Positions 22,163 through 33,695 of a DNA stretch of 64,000 nt are shown here, in pieces (within the stretch, counting starts at the first letter, position 1; every line of letters begins with the position of its first letter). A program made the translations under genes and the position numbers. This stretch comes from Takakia lepidozioides. Its lineage: Eukaryota; Streptophyta; Takakiopsida; Takakiales; Takakiaceae. Below the pieces are notes generated by a model. It made no database searches. It was not told the origin of the DNA and worked only from the letters and a program-made list of their open reading frames with translations. The DNA is taken from the NCBI GenBank assembly GCA_030704615.1, contig CM060732.1:52247053-52311052 (forward strand), read 5' to 3'.

Positions 22163-23220
22163 TTAGAGTAGAAGGTGGCAATTGGCAATATGTCTCCAGA
22201 TTGCCTTTGCAAAGGGGCAATTAACAAAGCAATGCTTAATGCTTTCCAACTGAATTTTTTTACAGAAAGTACAGAGAAAAGGATTATTAGTGAAGGATTC
22301 CCCCATAGGGAGAATTATGTTTGCTAGCCTCCATAGAAAGCCACGGATCTTAGAAGATCTGAATTTCCTCCATATGTCGGCCCACACAGATTTCCAGCAG
22401 ACTGGATGGCCTGGATGCCCACCTACTAGCCCACTTATGATTAAAATTTTGTTTGGGCATCTGCAGATTGTAATCTAGTTTCACAGAGCAACCGAAGAAG
22501 TGATTGTGTTTTTTGGTCATCCAAATCCATTCTCCTGGATCGAATTGGAGCGCACCGAGAGGAGTAGAGAGAAACCAAATGAAGCTATCATGAACATAAT
22601 GGTGTATTTCAGGAAAAAAGGGAGGACTGGATTTTCCATAGATAGAGCAAAACATCCTAATTGCATACAAATGAGTGCTGGAATGCAGCAATATATCAAT
22701 TGTTGGGTCAAAAAGCACACCATTCTGGCGGACTCTGAAGTAGATCCCCTGCAAATGATCATGGAGAGAGGATATCGCATAAAAGGCCAAGGTCGAAGAG
22801 TTACTAGAGAAACCAAGCCAGAGAGGAAACTTTAGAGATGATGGATGCGAAAGGAGTTGAGACCAGCTTAGTGACAGGCTCCCAATGACAGTATTCCAAC
22901 CCAAGGTAACTCTCTTAGCGGTCAGACTTGCAGCAGCAGCGGCCGGAGAGATTAATGAGCCAGCATCATTTATCCCAAAAATGGAGCATGTGAGATAATC
23001 CAACCGATTCCCAGAAGGCCCAACTTTTGCAGCATTGAACTAGAACTTCAGAGTCCCGATTGAAGTTCCTAAAGAGAGATTGTTTGATGACCTCGTCAAA
23101 AGAACCTAGGGAGCTCTGCGCGAGGAAAGGGTGGATTCTACACCATGCCCTCCAAATCGACTGCCATGCAAATGTCCGACTCGGCCAGGATTAACATTAG
23201 AAGAACCGCCTTGAACAATT
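22163..23220 (-). mobile_element. LINE (non-LTR retrotransposon) relic, RT C-terminal and zf-RVT region
   Basis: The minus strand encodes, over two frames, the region behind the reverse transcriptase of a plant LINE ORF2. This ends in a zf-RVT-like segment: MWADIWRKFRSSKIRGFLWR, then LCTFCKKIQLESIKHCFVNC with the CxxC...H...C spacing, and AKAIW. Frameshifts and stops break it. The 5' (upstream) boundary is uncertain. It resembles the plus-strand LINE relic at 57.2-58.4 kb. Confidence 0.7.
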
Positions 23221-23594
23221 TGACTCAGGGAGGGAGGCCATAGTGGGCTAGTTCTAGGCTTCATCTTCTCTCCTTTAAGTGACCAATTAACGCCAACTTT
23301 AATACACAAAAAATTCTCATTTTCCGTTGAAAGGGTGGTCAGGTTGCGCTTACCACCAACCTTCTTACTGATCTGTGGAATATCATCATGCACACTATCT
23401 ACTACTTTAAACATTGTCAAATGCGGCTTGAAAGTGATAGAGTGGGCCCCCTTACTCTGGAATCCTACCATACTGCTGCTAAGGATGTGCATGAAGATGT
23501 AGCAGTGTTGGCCTACCTTCGAGACAGCAGCCAATGTGACTGCTAATGAGAGAGATTGGATCCTACAATGAGCCAAGAGGTTCAAGTGGGAGGG

Positions 23595-24115
23595 GACTCA
23601 CATACTCCGGGTATGGGAGGATGGACGAGTGAGGATTGTGCCTCATCCAACACAACGAGCGTAATTGGTACGCCATGCCCATAAGAAGTTGGGACATTTT
23701 GGGGGGCGGCGCACTCATTGTTTGCTGCAAGGGCAGTACTGGTGGCGGGGGCATGCACATGGATGTGCAACGGTTAGTGGCAAAGTGCATGGTGTGTAAT
23801 AGAGTGTGTGTTTCATTCAATGTACCTACTCCACAATTGCATCATTTACCCATTGGGTTACCGATAGAGCCTTGACTTCGCGGGGCCATCGCCATTAACG
23901 ATACGCCACAACAAGTATGTGTTGGTGAAGGTGGAACATTTCTCCAAATGGATTGAATTTGTGGCATTTCCTGACAAGGCAAGTGAGGGAGCCACGTATG
24001 CATTCTTCGATCGAGTTTTTAGCCGATTTGGTGCTCTAGGGAAGATAATTCAAAGGGAGTTTCAGGCTTTGTGTGAGCAAGCCTTGATAGATCCTCGAGG
24101 GGGGTCACTCTTCAT
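23595..24115 (+). mobile_element. Ty3/gypsy integrase relic
   Basis: The plus strand reads as an integrase with several stops and frameshifts. The zinc-binding part has HKKLGHFGG...YWWRGMHMDVQR and CMVCN. The start of the catalytic core follows (SLDFAGP, KYVLVKVEHFSKWIEF, FSRFGALGKI). No LTR could be found, so it is a fragment. Confidence 0.75.
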
Positions 24116-25244
24116 ATAAATATCATAACATGTGCGATCAAGATATGTTTATTAATACATTTGTACTTAACATTGGACAGTGATTATGACCCCCTGTGTG
24201 TATTTTAATTATCAATTTATCCATCCCTTGTGTATAAAAAGTTATACAAATTCTTATTTAAAAACAAAACTCTCCCCGGCATTTTGTATGTATTTTCAAG
24301 CGTTTAAAAAAATCCTTTGTTCATACATTTACATACTTTGTATTTGGGCTCAATTTGAAAATTTTATTTTCATCTTTCTCGTAAACATGTCGTTATACGT
24401 ACCAAACCTTGATAATAAATATTATACATTATTTTTTGAGTCATGTAAGAGCAATATACAAGGCTGGCTATAAACTTTAGTAAAATTGCCCAAATTGAAT
24501 TGATTTCTCAAACAACTTAATATATATGAATTCTAAGTGATAGTTATATTATATAAAAAGACTATTGTAAAAATAATGGTCATACATTTTCAGTATGAAT
24601 AAGAGAGTAGTGGTCATAGCATTTCAATGTGTGTGAGAGAAGAGAAAATTCACATTGTATATAATACATTAATGACCATCCAAATTATCAACCAATGTCT
24701 TGGAGGTTGTTTTATGTGTATATTGTAATTTGATAGGATATTAGTGTACTACGTCATTTCGTACATAACATTCTAGAACTGAAGGCTGTTTCTTCTTTTG
24801 TAATAACCAAGATAGCCTAAACATTAGTCAGGCACCTTAGGTGTATGGACACATTTAGGAAGCAAATTAATCCAAAACAAGTAATGGGAGAGGACAAATC
24901 TTTCCAAATAATCTGGGATGCATTATTTGGTGGTTCATCCGTTGGTCTATGCCGGACTGTTGGCATGGACCAACGGAGTCATGTAGTCTGTCTCCTACTA
25001 GCACACTCTTCTCCTAGTGTTTTTTTTTCTCCTCTCCCTCTATCTCTATCTTTTGGTGAAAGTACCCCGCCGCGTTCTTTATGTGCAGAGAGAGAGAGAG
25101 AGAGAGAGAGAGAATGTATGTGGAGTAGGGTCTCTGTGTGCAAAGAGAAATCATTCGGAGGTTGCAAAAGTGATATGCGTGGTTGGTTGGCTGGTTGGTT
25201 GCGCATAGGCGGGAGTAAAGCAGGCCGTCAATGCCAGCACACAT
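24116..25244. other. AT-rich stretch with AG microsatellite
   Basis: Strongly AT-rich between about 24120 and 24800 with no coding signal. An (AG)n microsatellite of about 28 bp lies at 25086-25114. Confidence 0.4.
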
Positions 25245-26269
25245 ATGGTATTTTGTAAGTTCACCCGCGTAATGACTTTTGTTGTTCATGAAATTTTTGC
25301 AGGACATACGAACGTGGGTGTTAGTTGCTCATATAAAGTTTCACATCGAATTAAGATCACACAAATGGTATTTTGTAAGTTCACCCGCGTAATGACTTTT
25401 GTTGTTCATGAAATTTTTGGAGGACATACGAACGTGGGTGTTAGTTGCTCATGTAAAGTTTAACATCAAATTGAAATCACACAGATGGTATTTTGTAAGT
25501 TCACCCGCGTAATGACTTTTTGTTGTTCATGAAATTTTTGCAAGACATACGAATGTGGGTGTTAGTTGCTCATGTAAAGTTTCACATCGAATTGAAATCA
25601 CACAGATAGTATTTTGTAAGTTTAGCCGCGTAATGACTTTTATTGTTCATGACATTTTTGCAGGACATACGAATGTAGGTGATAGTTGCTCATAAAAATT
25701 TGTAAATCCAACTAAAATCATGCGGATGGTGTTTTGTACGTTCACTGGTGTAATGATTTTTGTTGTTCATGAAATTTTTGCATGACCTATGAATGTAGGT
25801 GTTAGTTGCTCATGTAAGTTTCAAATCCAACTAAAATCAGCGGATGTTGTTTTGTAAGTTCAGTGGTGTGATGATTTTTGTTGTTCATGAAAATTTTGCT
25901 GGACCTATGAATGTAGGTGTTAGTTGCTCATATAAAGTTTCAAATCCAACTAAAATCATGCGGATGGTGTTTTGTAAGTTCGCTGGAGTAATGACTTTTG
26001 TTCTTCATGAAAAATTTGCAGGACCTATGAATATAGGTGCTAGTTGCTGATGTAAAGTTTCAAATCCAACTAAAATCATACCGATGTTGTTTTGTAAGGT
26101 CAGTGGTATAATGATTTTTGTTGTTCATAAAAATTTTGCAGGACCTGTGAATATAGATGTTAGTTGCTTATGTAAAGTTTCAAATCCAACTAAAATTAAG
26201 GCGGATGGTGTTTTGTAAGTTCACTGGTGTCATGATTTTGGTTGTTCGTGATGTTTTGGTAGGACCTAT
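25245..26269 (+). repeat. Tandem array of a ~120-bp monomer, nine copies
   Basis: The motif ATGGTRTTTTGTAAGTTCA starts monomers at about 25245, 25365, 25485, 25606, 25726, 25844, 25964, 26084 and 26205. The last copy is truncated after about 65 bp. Copies 1-4 share CACCCGCGTAATGACTTT and TTTCACATCGAATT, while copies 5-9 share CTGGTGTAATGA and CAAATCCAACTAAAATCA, so there are two subfamilies. Copies 1-3 are almost identical, indicating recent amplification at the left end. Open frames across it are by-products of the period being close to a multiple of three. Confidence 0.95.
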
Positions 26270-27270
26270 GATTACTCACTTCAACCAATACGGAGCTCTG
26301 ATCACAAAGACTTGCGGTTGGAATATTTGATTCAAAACAGTTTGCTATACACCTTTATTCTTCACTACAAGATCTAGCATACACTAAAACGAAGAGAGAG
26401 AGAGAGAGAGAGCGATGGAGGGAGTAGGAAGAGGGAGAAAACAAAGAGAGAGAGAAGGAGCAAGAGAAGGAAGAACTAGATTGTGATGTTACTCGTCTAG
26501 AGTGGGGTTGCTTTATAGCAGCCTCCGCGGCTTCCCTCTAACTTTCTCATGTCGTCCTCACCGTTGATTCAACAGATGGACGAGATGTAGTCTAGTAGTT
26601 TCTTCTTTAAAATAACAACACCATAGTTACACACCATTGACTTACTTAAGATGCATGTACGCATCTATATCCAGATAATATTTAATTCATTATTTTACAG
26701 TGTCTAATATTCTACTATAAAAAGTACACTATTTTAATGCTTCAAATCCGTCCCTTCCATCTGAACGGACCAGATTGAGCCACTTGTTTTCCATCCATCC
26801 ATTGGGTTGGTAATCCAAAGTGTAATTCATCTATCTGTAGTTCCAGCCTGTAATTTCATCCAGCTTGTATTCTTCATCCATCCAGTGATTTCATCCAGGA
26901 AAGACACGACCAACTTAAGTTGGTATATGATACGCAAGTGGATGATTTTTAATCTAGGGATATTCATCCGGCGAGATTGTCACCCTTGATTGACTAACAT
27001 CCAACGGTCCATATTAACCATTGCACTCCCCTTGAATTCCACTTCTATTCTACGTTGATGTCGAGGAGAGGCCCCATGCTTAAACCCCGTTGCGGGGCTC
27101 TACCTAGTGAGCACCTTTGCCCGAAGGCACCCAAGGGTCATTCAGCCCTATTCCTACTACTGCCACTGCCCCCCCCACCACAGGGATAGCCCCTCTTGTG
27201 TCCCGACCCCCTGCCCTCAAGGCAAAAGGCCCCGACACGAAGGGATGGCTCAAATAAAGTCTCTTGAGGG
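26270..27270. other. Non-coding stretch with GA microsatellite
   Basis: A GA-rich microsatellite lies at 26391-26412, and loosely repeated TTCATCCA motifs at about 26790-26900. No gene seen. Confidence 0.4.
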
Positions 27271-27278
27271 AATGACAT

Positions 27279-27625
27279 GATGACCCGCTTGTGGGCCACG
27301 ACGGGGCCAAGCGAACCGCGATACTCTTGAAGAAAGAATATTTCTGGGCGGAGCTAAGGGGAGAGGACAAGAAGTATAGCAAGATATGCACCACATGCCA
27401 GCAAAATCGGAGTGAGTACAAGAGGCAAGCGGGGCTGTTACAACCCCTGCCGATTTCCGAAGGACCTTATGAGAGTGTCTCGATGGATTTCATGACGAGA
27501 TTGCCGCTGTCAAGAGGGTATGTTGCAATCATGGTGGTGGTGCAGAGGTTCGGGCGGCCAAACGGAGAGAAGTTTCAACACTGGAAGACAAGTAGTCTTT
27601 TGGGCTCAAGAGACGCCATGCGTTA
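27279..27625 (+). mobile_element. Ty3/gypsy integrase fragment
   Basis: The plus frame begins with VGHDGAKRTAILLKKEYFW, continues to CTTCQQNRSEYKRQAGLLQP and reaches YESVSMDFMTRLP, the H2C2 zinc-binding domain and start of the core of a gypsy integrase. It diverges after the motif VVVQRFG. It is a different subfamily from the fragment at 23.6 kb (poor sequence match). Confidence 0.75.
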
Positions 27626-27849
27626 GACATTTTTATTTGTTGTAGGCCTCAAGGTCTTGACAAGGCTGTTGTTTCCTTCAATGCCTATAAATTTAACCTT
27701 TTTTCTGGAAAAATTTGTACTCACTCCCAAGCCTATAATAGATATCATTAGTCGGTCATTGTGGTACAAGCTTGTGAGCTTGCTTGAACATGTATGTTAT
27801 TAGGGAGACACATCATCATGAGTTGTTCTAGAGTTTTTGGATACACTTT

Positions 27850-30567
27850 TAGTACAATGATTCACAGAGAAGAAGCATTTCTATACAATGTCTGCAAATG
27901 ACTAGAATTAACATATAAACATGCAAGATATTTTTCATCCCTTAGGGTATCTAGAAAAGCTTAGGATTTTTGGATTTCATCCAGAGGGTCCTTGATTTTG
28001 AGCATCAGATTTACACGCAATGCTGGAAAAACATGTGTAGAGATATTAGCACTAGATAATGCAGCAATCTCCACTATCCCATTTGGGCAGTTTTTCTCAG
28101 CCCATGAAACATGCCCGCATTATCTAAAGCTGACAAAATAAAAACGATAATCTAAGTCTTCGATTCTTTATTTTATCAAGTTCGGGGCCACGCACACATC
28201 CTAAAAAAATTATAAAAAAAATCTCACTTGTGGAACATGCTACCTTCTTCCTACCTTCTTTTTTATTTACCCCCTTTATATGACGATTCTCTTCTCTGTC
28301 TATATAATGTTTGCAAATGACTAGAATTAGCATATAAAGATAGTACATGCAAGATTTTTTTCATCCTAGGGTATCCAGAAAGCATGGGGGGTCACTATAT
28401 GTATTTTTTCCATATCACGTGCGTACAAAAGTATATTTATACTAGGCTATATTTTTTTTTTTCCACCCTATCTTTAGGTAATATTATAAAACGCTTTGTT
28501 TCATAATGCTTCTTATTGAACAATATTAGGGTCTTGAATGCCAGCGCGTGTGGCTGCGGCGGGGCTCGTGTATGGCAGAGGGGTCACATAGGGTGGGAGC
28601 GCCCCTCCCTGGACCCGGCCTGTTTGCTAGGCCCACAAAACACATAAGCTAGTCTAATGGGGCTCACAATATGCACATAAAGCATTAGCTATTGCAAAGG
28701 TTTGTAGAAAGTGGCGGGTAGTGTGGTGGTTTAGACCTATGAACAATAAACATGAAGTTTGGTGTTCATATCTTGTTAGATTATACTATGGCAATAATGT
28801 GTGTTATTAATTATATATTTTGTCGAAGGGTCTGGCAGTCCGCTCGTCGGTTTGCTGGAGGAGGGTTTGCCCAGTCCGTTCGTCGCTATATGCTATATGG
28901 GCATGTTTCATGGGTTGAGAAAAACTGCCCAAATGGGACAGTGGAGATTGCTGCATTATCTAGTGCTCATATCTCCGCACATGTTTTTCCAACATTGTGT
29001 GTAAATCTGATGCTCAAAATCAGGGACCCTCTAGATGAAATCCAAAAATCCTAAGCCTTTCAGGCTTGGGGGTCACTCCCCGTATTCTCAAAACCACGTG
29101 AGAACAAATATAGGGTGTAGTTTATTTTTTTGAGGCAAATTCTATAAAAGTTTTACTTAGAAAATATGGTAGGACAATATCTAATCACCCTTATTACCCT
29201 TATTACAGATAAAACCCTTTTTTAAAAAAATATCACAAAAAATCCAGAGTTTTACTTAAAAAATTAATGTAATAAAGGTTTTATCTACAGTGTAATATAT
29301 CCATCCTTGTGAAGTTTCTCATATTTCATCCAACTCTAATCCATCAGGATGAAATTTTCTCAAAACTTCATTCATTCATCAGGCTTATTCAATGAATAAG
29401 CCTGGTCTGCCCAAATCTGGGCGTCCTTCGATTATGACGTTTTTGAATTTTGAACCATCTCGGAACTTATACTATTTAGATCCAAGTGATATTGTGGCTT
29501 TGAATGAGTTCGTGGCTAATGAAAATTAAACTTTTCTTTGGGTCCAGCATTTGACTTATGTATGTACATGCTTTGAATTTTTTCAATTATTTAAAAGACA
29601 ATCTAAAATAGGGTCTAATTAATTGTTGCACAAAAAATTATAAAAAATAGGGTATTATGAAAGCCTCTCATTTTTTAATATTAGGGTCTTTGAATGCACC
29701 TATGGCCCCGCCGGCCCATGGGTGAGCTCATAAGCCCACCGCCCATTCACCGGGTCGGCCAGAATTTTCTAAGTCCTTGTTCATGTACCGCGGCGGACCT
29801 TCTAGCAGACCGGGCAGACCCTCCACCAGACCGACGAGCGGATTGGCAGACGCTGACAAAATAAAAACGATAATCTAAGTCACCGGTCACCACCTTTGGT
29901 ACCCCGTGGCGGCATTTCGCATATTGGTTGGTTGACTAATGGGAAACTTTGATTCTTATTTAATCAAGTTCAGGGCCACGTGCACAGCCTCCAAAAATTA
30001 TAAGAAAAATCTCACTTGTGGAACATGCTACGTTCTTCCTACCTTCTTTTCTACTTACCCCCTTACACGATGATTCTCTTCTCTGTCTATATAATGTCTG
30101 CAAATGACTAGAATTAGCATATAAAGATAGTACATGCAAGATATTTTTCATCCCTTAGGATATCCAGAAAGGCTTATGATCTTTGGATTTCATCCAGAGG
30201 GTCCTTGATTTTGAGCATTAGATTTACACGCAATGCTCGAAAAACATGTGTGGAGATATTAGCACTAGATAATGCAGCAATCTCCACTGTCCCATTTGGG
30301 CAGTTTTTTCTCAACCCACGAAACATGCCCACATTATCTAAAGCTGACAAAATAAAAACGATAATCTAAGTCACCAGTCACCACCTTTGGTACCCATGTG
30401 GCGGCATTTCACATATTGATTGGTTGACTAATTTGAACTTTGATTCTTATTTTATCAAGTTCGGGGCCACGCGCACAACCTACAAAAATTATAAGAAAAA
30501 TCTCACTTGTGGAACATGCTACCTTCTTCCTACCTTCTTTTTTACTTTACCCCTTACATGACGATTA
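27850..30567. repeat. Cluster of direct and inverted repeats (unit ~415-475 bp)
   Basis: A unit beginning TGTCTGCAAATGACTAGAAT and ending in GACGATTCTCTTCTCTGTCTATATAA occurs head to tail. One fairly full copy lies at about 27884-28297, a truncated start at 28297-28380, a 3' half at 29853-30094 and a full copy at 30095-30567. Its middle part (CCAGAGGGTCCTTGATTTTG to TTTGGGCAGTTTTT) occurs once inverted at about 28898-29065. A second inverted pair joins 28828-28885 and about 29800-29850 (CCGCTCGTCGGT). No transposase or RT frame is visible inside, so the element type is unknown. Confidence 0.75.
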
Positions 30568-32660
30568 TTAATGTAAATCCTTGTTTAGCTTATTACAGCC
30601 CTCGCTTTTTAATTCCTCGACCACTCTCTAATGGACAGGGCCCACACAAACTTGGGGGCTTACCATCCCCGGACAACCGTTTAGGCGATAATTAATTCAA
30701 AATGAAAGTGCCCAATCAATTTTGTGAATTTTTCAGATTTTGGCCTAATTGTTGGGAAATTATGGGACCAAAGTGCCTAATGCCCCAAAATTCCACCAAA
30801 AAACTTGCAAGCCTCTTCTCATGTTGTTTGTAATAAGATCAAAATTTCTTTGAACAAAAATCAATACAAATGTATGCGTGCGGAAATAACTACCCTACCA
30901 GCTTACCACAACTCAAGAGTACTATTATGTAAGAGGTTTCACCATGCACCAGCATACCAATATGAAAACCAGTGCACCCAATGACCAATGTATGAAAGCC
31001 CTCTACCAATGTGCCTTACACTAGTGTGGACTATATTGAACTCACCTAAAGTGTGAGAGCGAAGGGAGAGCTTGCTTGTACTAGCTTGAGCCTTGGAGCA
31101 CCCACAACAAAGAGGGGCATTTTTAGGGTTTCAAAGGAAATGAAAGGTAGCCGGAGCCTGGAAGGGCCCATGGGCATTGGGTGTCTATTTTGTAATTCTA
31201 TTCTTAAGAAAATAAATGTTTTCTCTTCTCATGTGCCTAATTCTAAAAAATTATAGCATGAAGATGCCTAATTTGAGAAATTGTTTTCAAAACATGCCTA
31301 ATTTTCTGATTGATTGATTTTATTATTAGGCGCAAAAAAGCCTAATGGTTGTCCATGGACGGTAATTTAACACCATTCAAACGTTAGAAAGTTAAAGAAA
31401 GAGAGTTGATGGATCGCTGGCACAACAAGATGTAAAATACATCACAGTCAACATTTGTTCAGAATATTCTATCGTTTACAACATCTTTTTCCCAATCCCC
31501 TACATAGATTACCTTTTGAAGGTAATGTCTTTTGTACATTATATTCAGTTTGACTTTGGACGTCATGGCACAAACGGTGGGTTTGTAAGGTCAATGCCAA
31601 ATCCCAATGACTACGAATGAATGAAACTGTCTCTCATCATCTACGGACTAATCCACTAGTAAATTTCTCATCCATACATAACGGAACCACTGGTCGGTGA
31701 CTGATGAGCCAGCTAAAAATACCCAACTAGTAAGGCTTACTAAACCGGGCTAAACATTAAACAACTAAACACTGACTAAACACTGACTAAACCTAATGAC
31801 ACCAAACAAAAACGATCACAGAAAACAAACTAAAGCGACCACTTCTACTTACCCTACACTAAATAACAAGCAATTCTGTGACTACTTACTCCTACTAACC
31901 CACTAGCAAAGCACGAACTAAACCTGCTGACAGTGTAAAAAACGCTTCAAATGTTTTTAGTGTATTTTGCGTGGCCTTATAGGGCGTAACCCTAAGCGAG
32001 GAGCTTACCGGATCGCTAGTTCAAATTTGAATAGTTTTATGCTTGGTAAAATAACTGGTGAACTGGTTTACCATTGATCTGGTTTACCCTTTGTCGTACT
32101 TACAGGCTAGTAACTAATCAGTAACTAAACTCGTACACTGACGAAACTGAATACTAACTAACCACCGACTAAACCGTCCAACCCTAACGAAAGCATGCGG
32201 GCTGCCCGGAGGGGGATAACGCGTAGGGGTGTGGTTTTTCGCGCTGCCCGTCGGCCGGCGACAAAACATTGACAATGCAGTGACTCGCCGTGTTTTGCAT
32301 CCTCGTTTTATCCTGGCCGCCAATGTATATTGATGGCGATTTTGCGTAGAAGATGGGTGGTATTGTGAAAATGGAGAATATTGGTTCCCAGTAACTGAGA
32401 GCGATCCGACGTATCGTGGGCGTCGGCTGGGAAAGGGGAGGATGGTGTGTAAAAGATCGGCACTTTGTCTCTCTGCTTTACATTTCTGGGTTCTTCCGTG
32501 CACTCCAGGGTGTTGAGCTTCGCGGGTGACTTCCTTGACAGCTCTCCACATCCGCAACCGCCTTTGCTCTAGATTTCGGATAGTCAGCGTTTCCTTGGTA
32601 GTTCACTTGTATCTCTCTGCGGCCTCTCTTTCTCTCTCGTTCTTGAGTTCTTATGTTACG
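30568..32660. other. AT-rich non-coding stretch
   Basis: No supported gene. Around 31740-31800 the phrase CTGACTAAACA repeats a few times; this is not a telomeric repeat. The minus frames at 32.1-32.8 kb show no domain. Confidence 0.35.
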
Positions 32661-32930
32661 ACCAAGACGGTGTGTGGAAGCGAGGAACACCAATACGTAA
32701 TCTGCTGGAATATTGTGAGCGGGAAGAAATTTTGGGTTTACACTACTACCGGATGATATTGATAGGTGCAAATCTTTTGAAGTGGTTCAGTTGGTTCAAC
32801 CAAAACGTTCTGTGGAGGCGACGAAATACCAAGACCGTAATCTACTGGATTGTGAGCGGTAAGAAAGCTGGGTGTACACTATAATCGGACGATTTGACAG
32901 GTATAAAGGTTGTGAAGTGGTGCACACAGG
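32661..32930 (+). repeat. Two-copy tandem duplication (138 bp) in the VQ gene leader
   Basis: Units 32661-32798 and 32799-about 32930 align along their length. Shared pieces include ACCAARACGKT, GTAATCTRCTGGA, TTGTGAGCGGKAAGAAA, TACACT and CGGAYGAT, then AAGTGGT. They diverge by many substitutions, so the duplication is old. It ends about 20 bp before the VQ start codon and thus forms the 5' UTR or proximal promoter. Confidence 0.75.
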
Positions 32931-32951
32931 AATCTGCACGTAGAAAGGTGA

Positions 32952-33695
32952 ATGGCCATGAACACGCTAATGGGTGACGGGAATCGTAGAGATGAGCATA
33001 CTACTAGTAGTAAAGCATCCGGGCGAAGGCCACCGGCACTCAAGATTAGTAAGGAGTCGCGCTCCATCATTCGGAAACCAGGATTTCCACCGCCCCGCAT
33101 CATCCACACCTACTCGCCCACGATCATCAAGACCGAGCCCCATAACTTTATGACGCTGGTGCAGAAACTGACAGGCTCCGCCTACACAAGCTCAATCTCA
33201 ATGTATGAGAATGCTAGCAGGGCATTCCCCTCTGAAATTATGACTGCCTGCCCGCCACCTCAGCTAGCGTCGGAATCTTCATCTTCTTCCACATCCGGCT
33301 CATGCGAGTCGGGCTCCTACTCTTCGTCAGAGGGAGCTAATCAAGATTGGCATTCATTGAGAGGTTACATGCCTGCGCACGAGAGTATTCCTGAAGGTAG
33401 CGCTGTGAAAGCCATGGGAGCACTGCTGTCACCCTTCACCTCTCAAGTCTTGGCAGCACTGCCATCGCCGGCTAGCATGGCATCGATGAATGATCTGCCA
33501 CTATTGTCACCAAGTGCTTTGTACACAACTCGTGATCAGGGAGGTTTTCCAAAGTCACAGCAATTTAGAGAACCCCTCTTCTCTCCAATAATATCACAGT
33601 CTCCGGCAAACTGGTCTCGCTTCTCTGCCGCGTTTCCATCTCCAGGGAGCACAATTGCATTCAACGATATGGCTTTCATGCTCGACTCACAATGA
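32952..33695 (+). CDS. VQ-motif protein (WRKY-binding regulator)
   Basis: An intronless frame of 247 aa. The defining VQ motif FMTLVQKLTG is at residues 66-75, preceded by the family's PPALKISKESRSI (27-39) and RIIHTYSPTIIKTEPHNF. This upstream arrangement is like the MKS1/VQ8-type branch. A serine-rich stretch lies at about 106-128, and several SP sites (possible MAP-kinase targets) occur in the C-terminal half, which ends FNDMAFMLDSQ. VQ proteins are nuclear cofactors that bind WRKY transcription factors of groups I and IIc through this motif in defence and stress signalling. The first ATG (MAMNT) is used; a second Met two codons later is possible. Confidence 0.92.
   Translation: MAMNTLMGDGNRRDEHTTSSKASGRRPPALKISKESRSIIRKPGFPPPRIIHTYSPTIIKTEPHNFMTLVQKLTGSAYTSSISMYENASRAFPSEIMTACPPPQLASESSSSSTSGSCESGSYSSSEGANQDWHSLRGYMPAHESIPEGSAVKAMGALLSPFTSQVLAALPSPASMASMNDLPLLSPSALYTTRDQGGFPKSQQFREPLFSPIISQSPANWSRFSAAFPSPGSTIAFNDMAFMLDSQ

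Noticed and set aside
25245-26269. CRISPR-like reading of the tandem array
   Set aside because: The monomers are contiguous and diverged along their whole length, with no repeat/spacer alternation; the context is a plant nuclear genome.
28124-30151. Similar minus frames at 28124-28348 and 29960-30151
   Set aside because: Similar only because they cross the same repeat junction; no coding signal.
31740-31870. CTAAAC-rich stretch as interstitial telomere repeat
   Set aside because: The units are CTGACTAAACA, not CCCTAAA, and occur only a few times.
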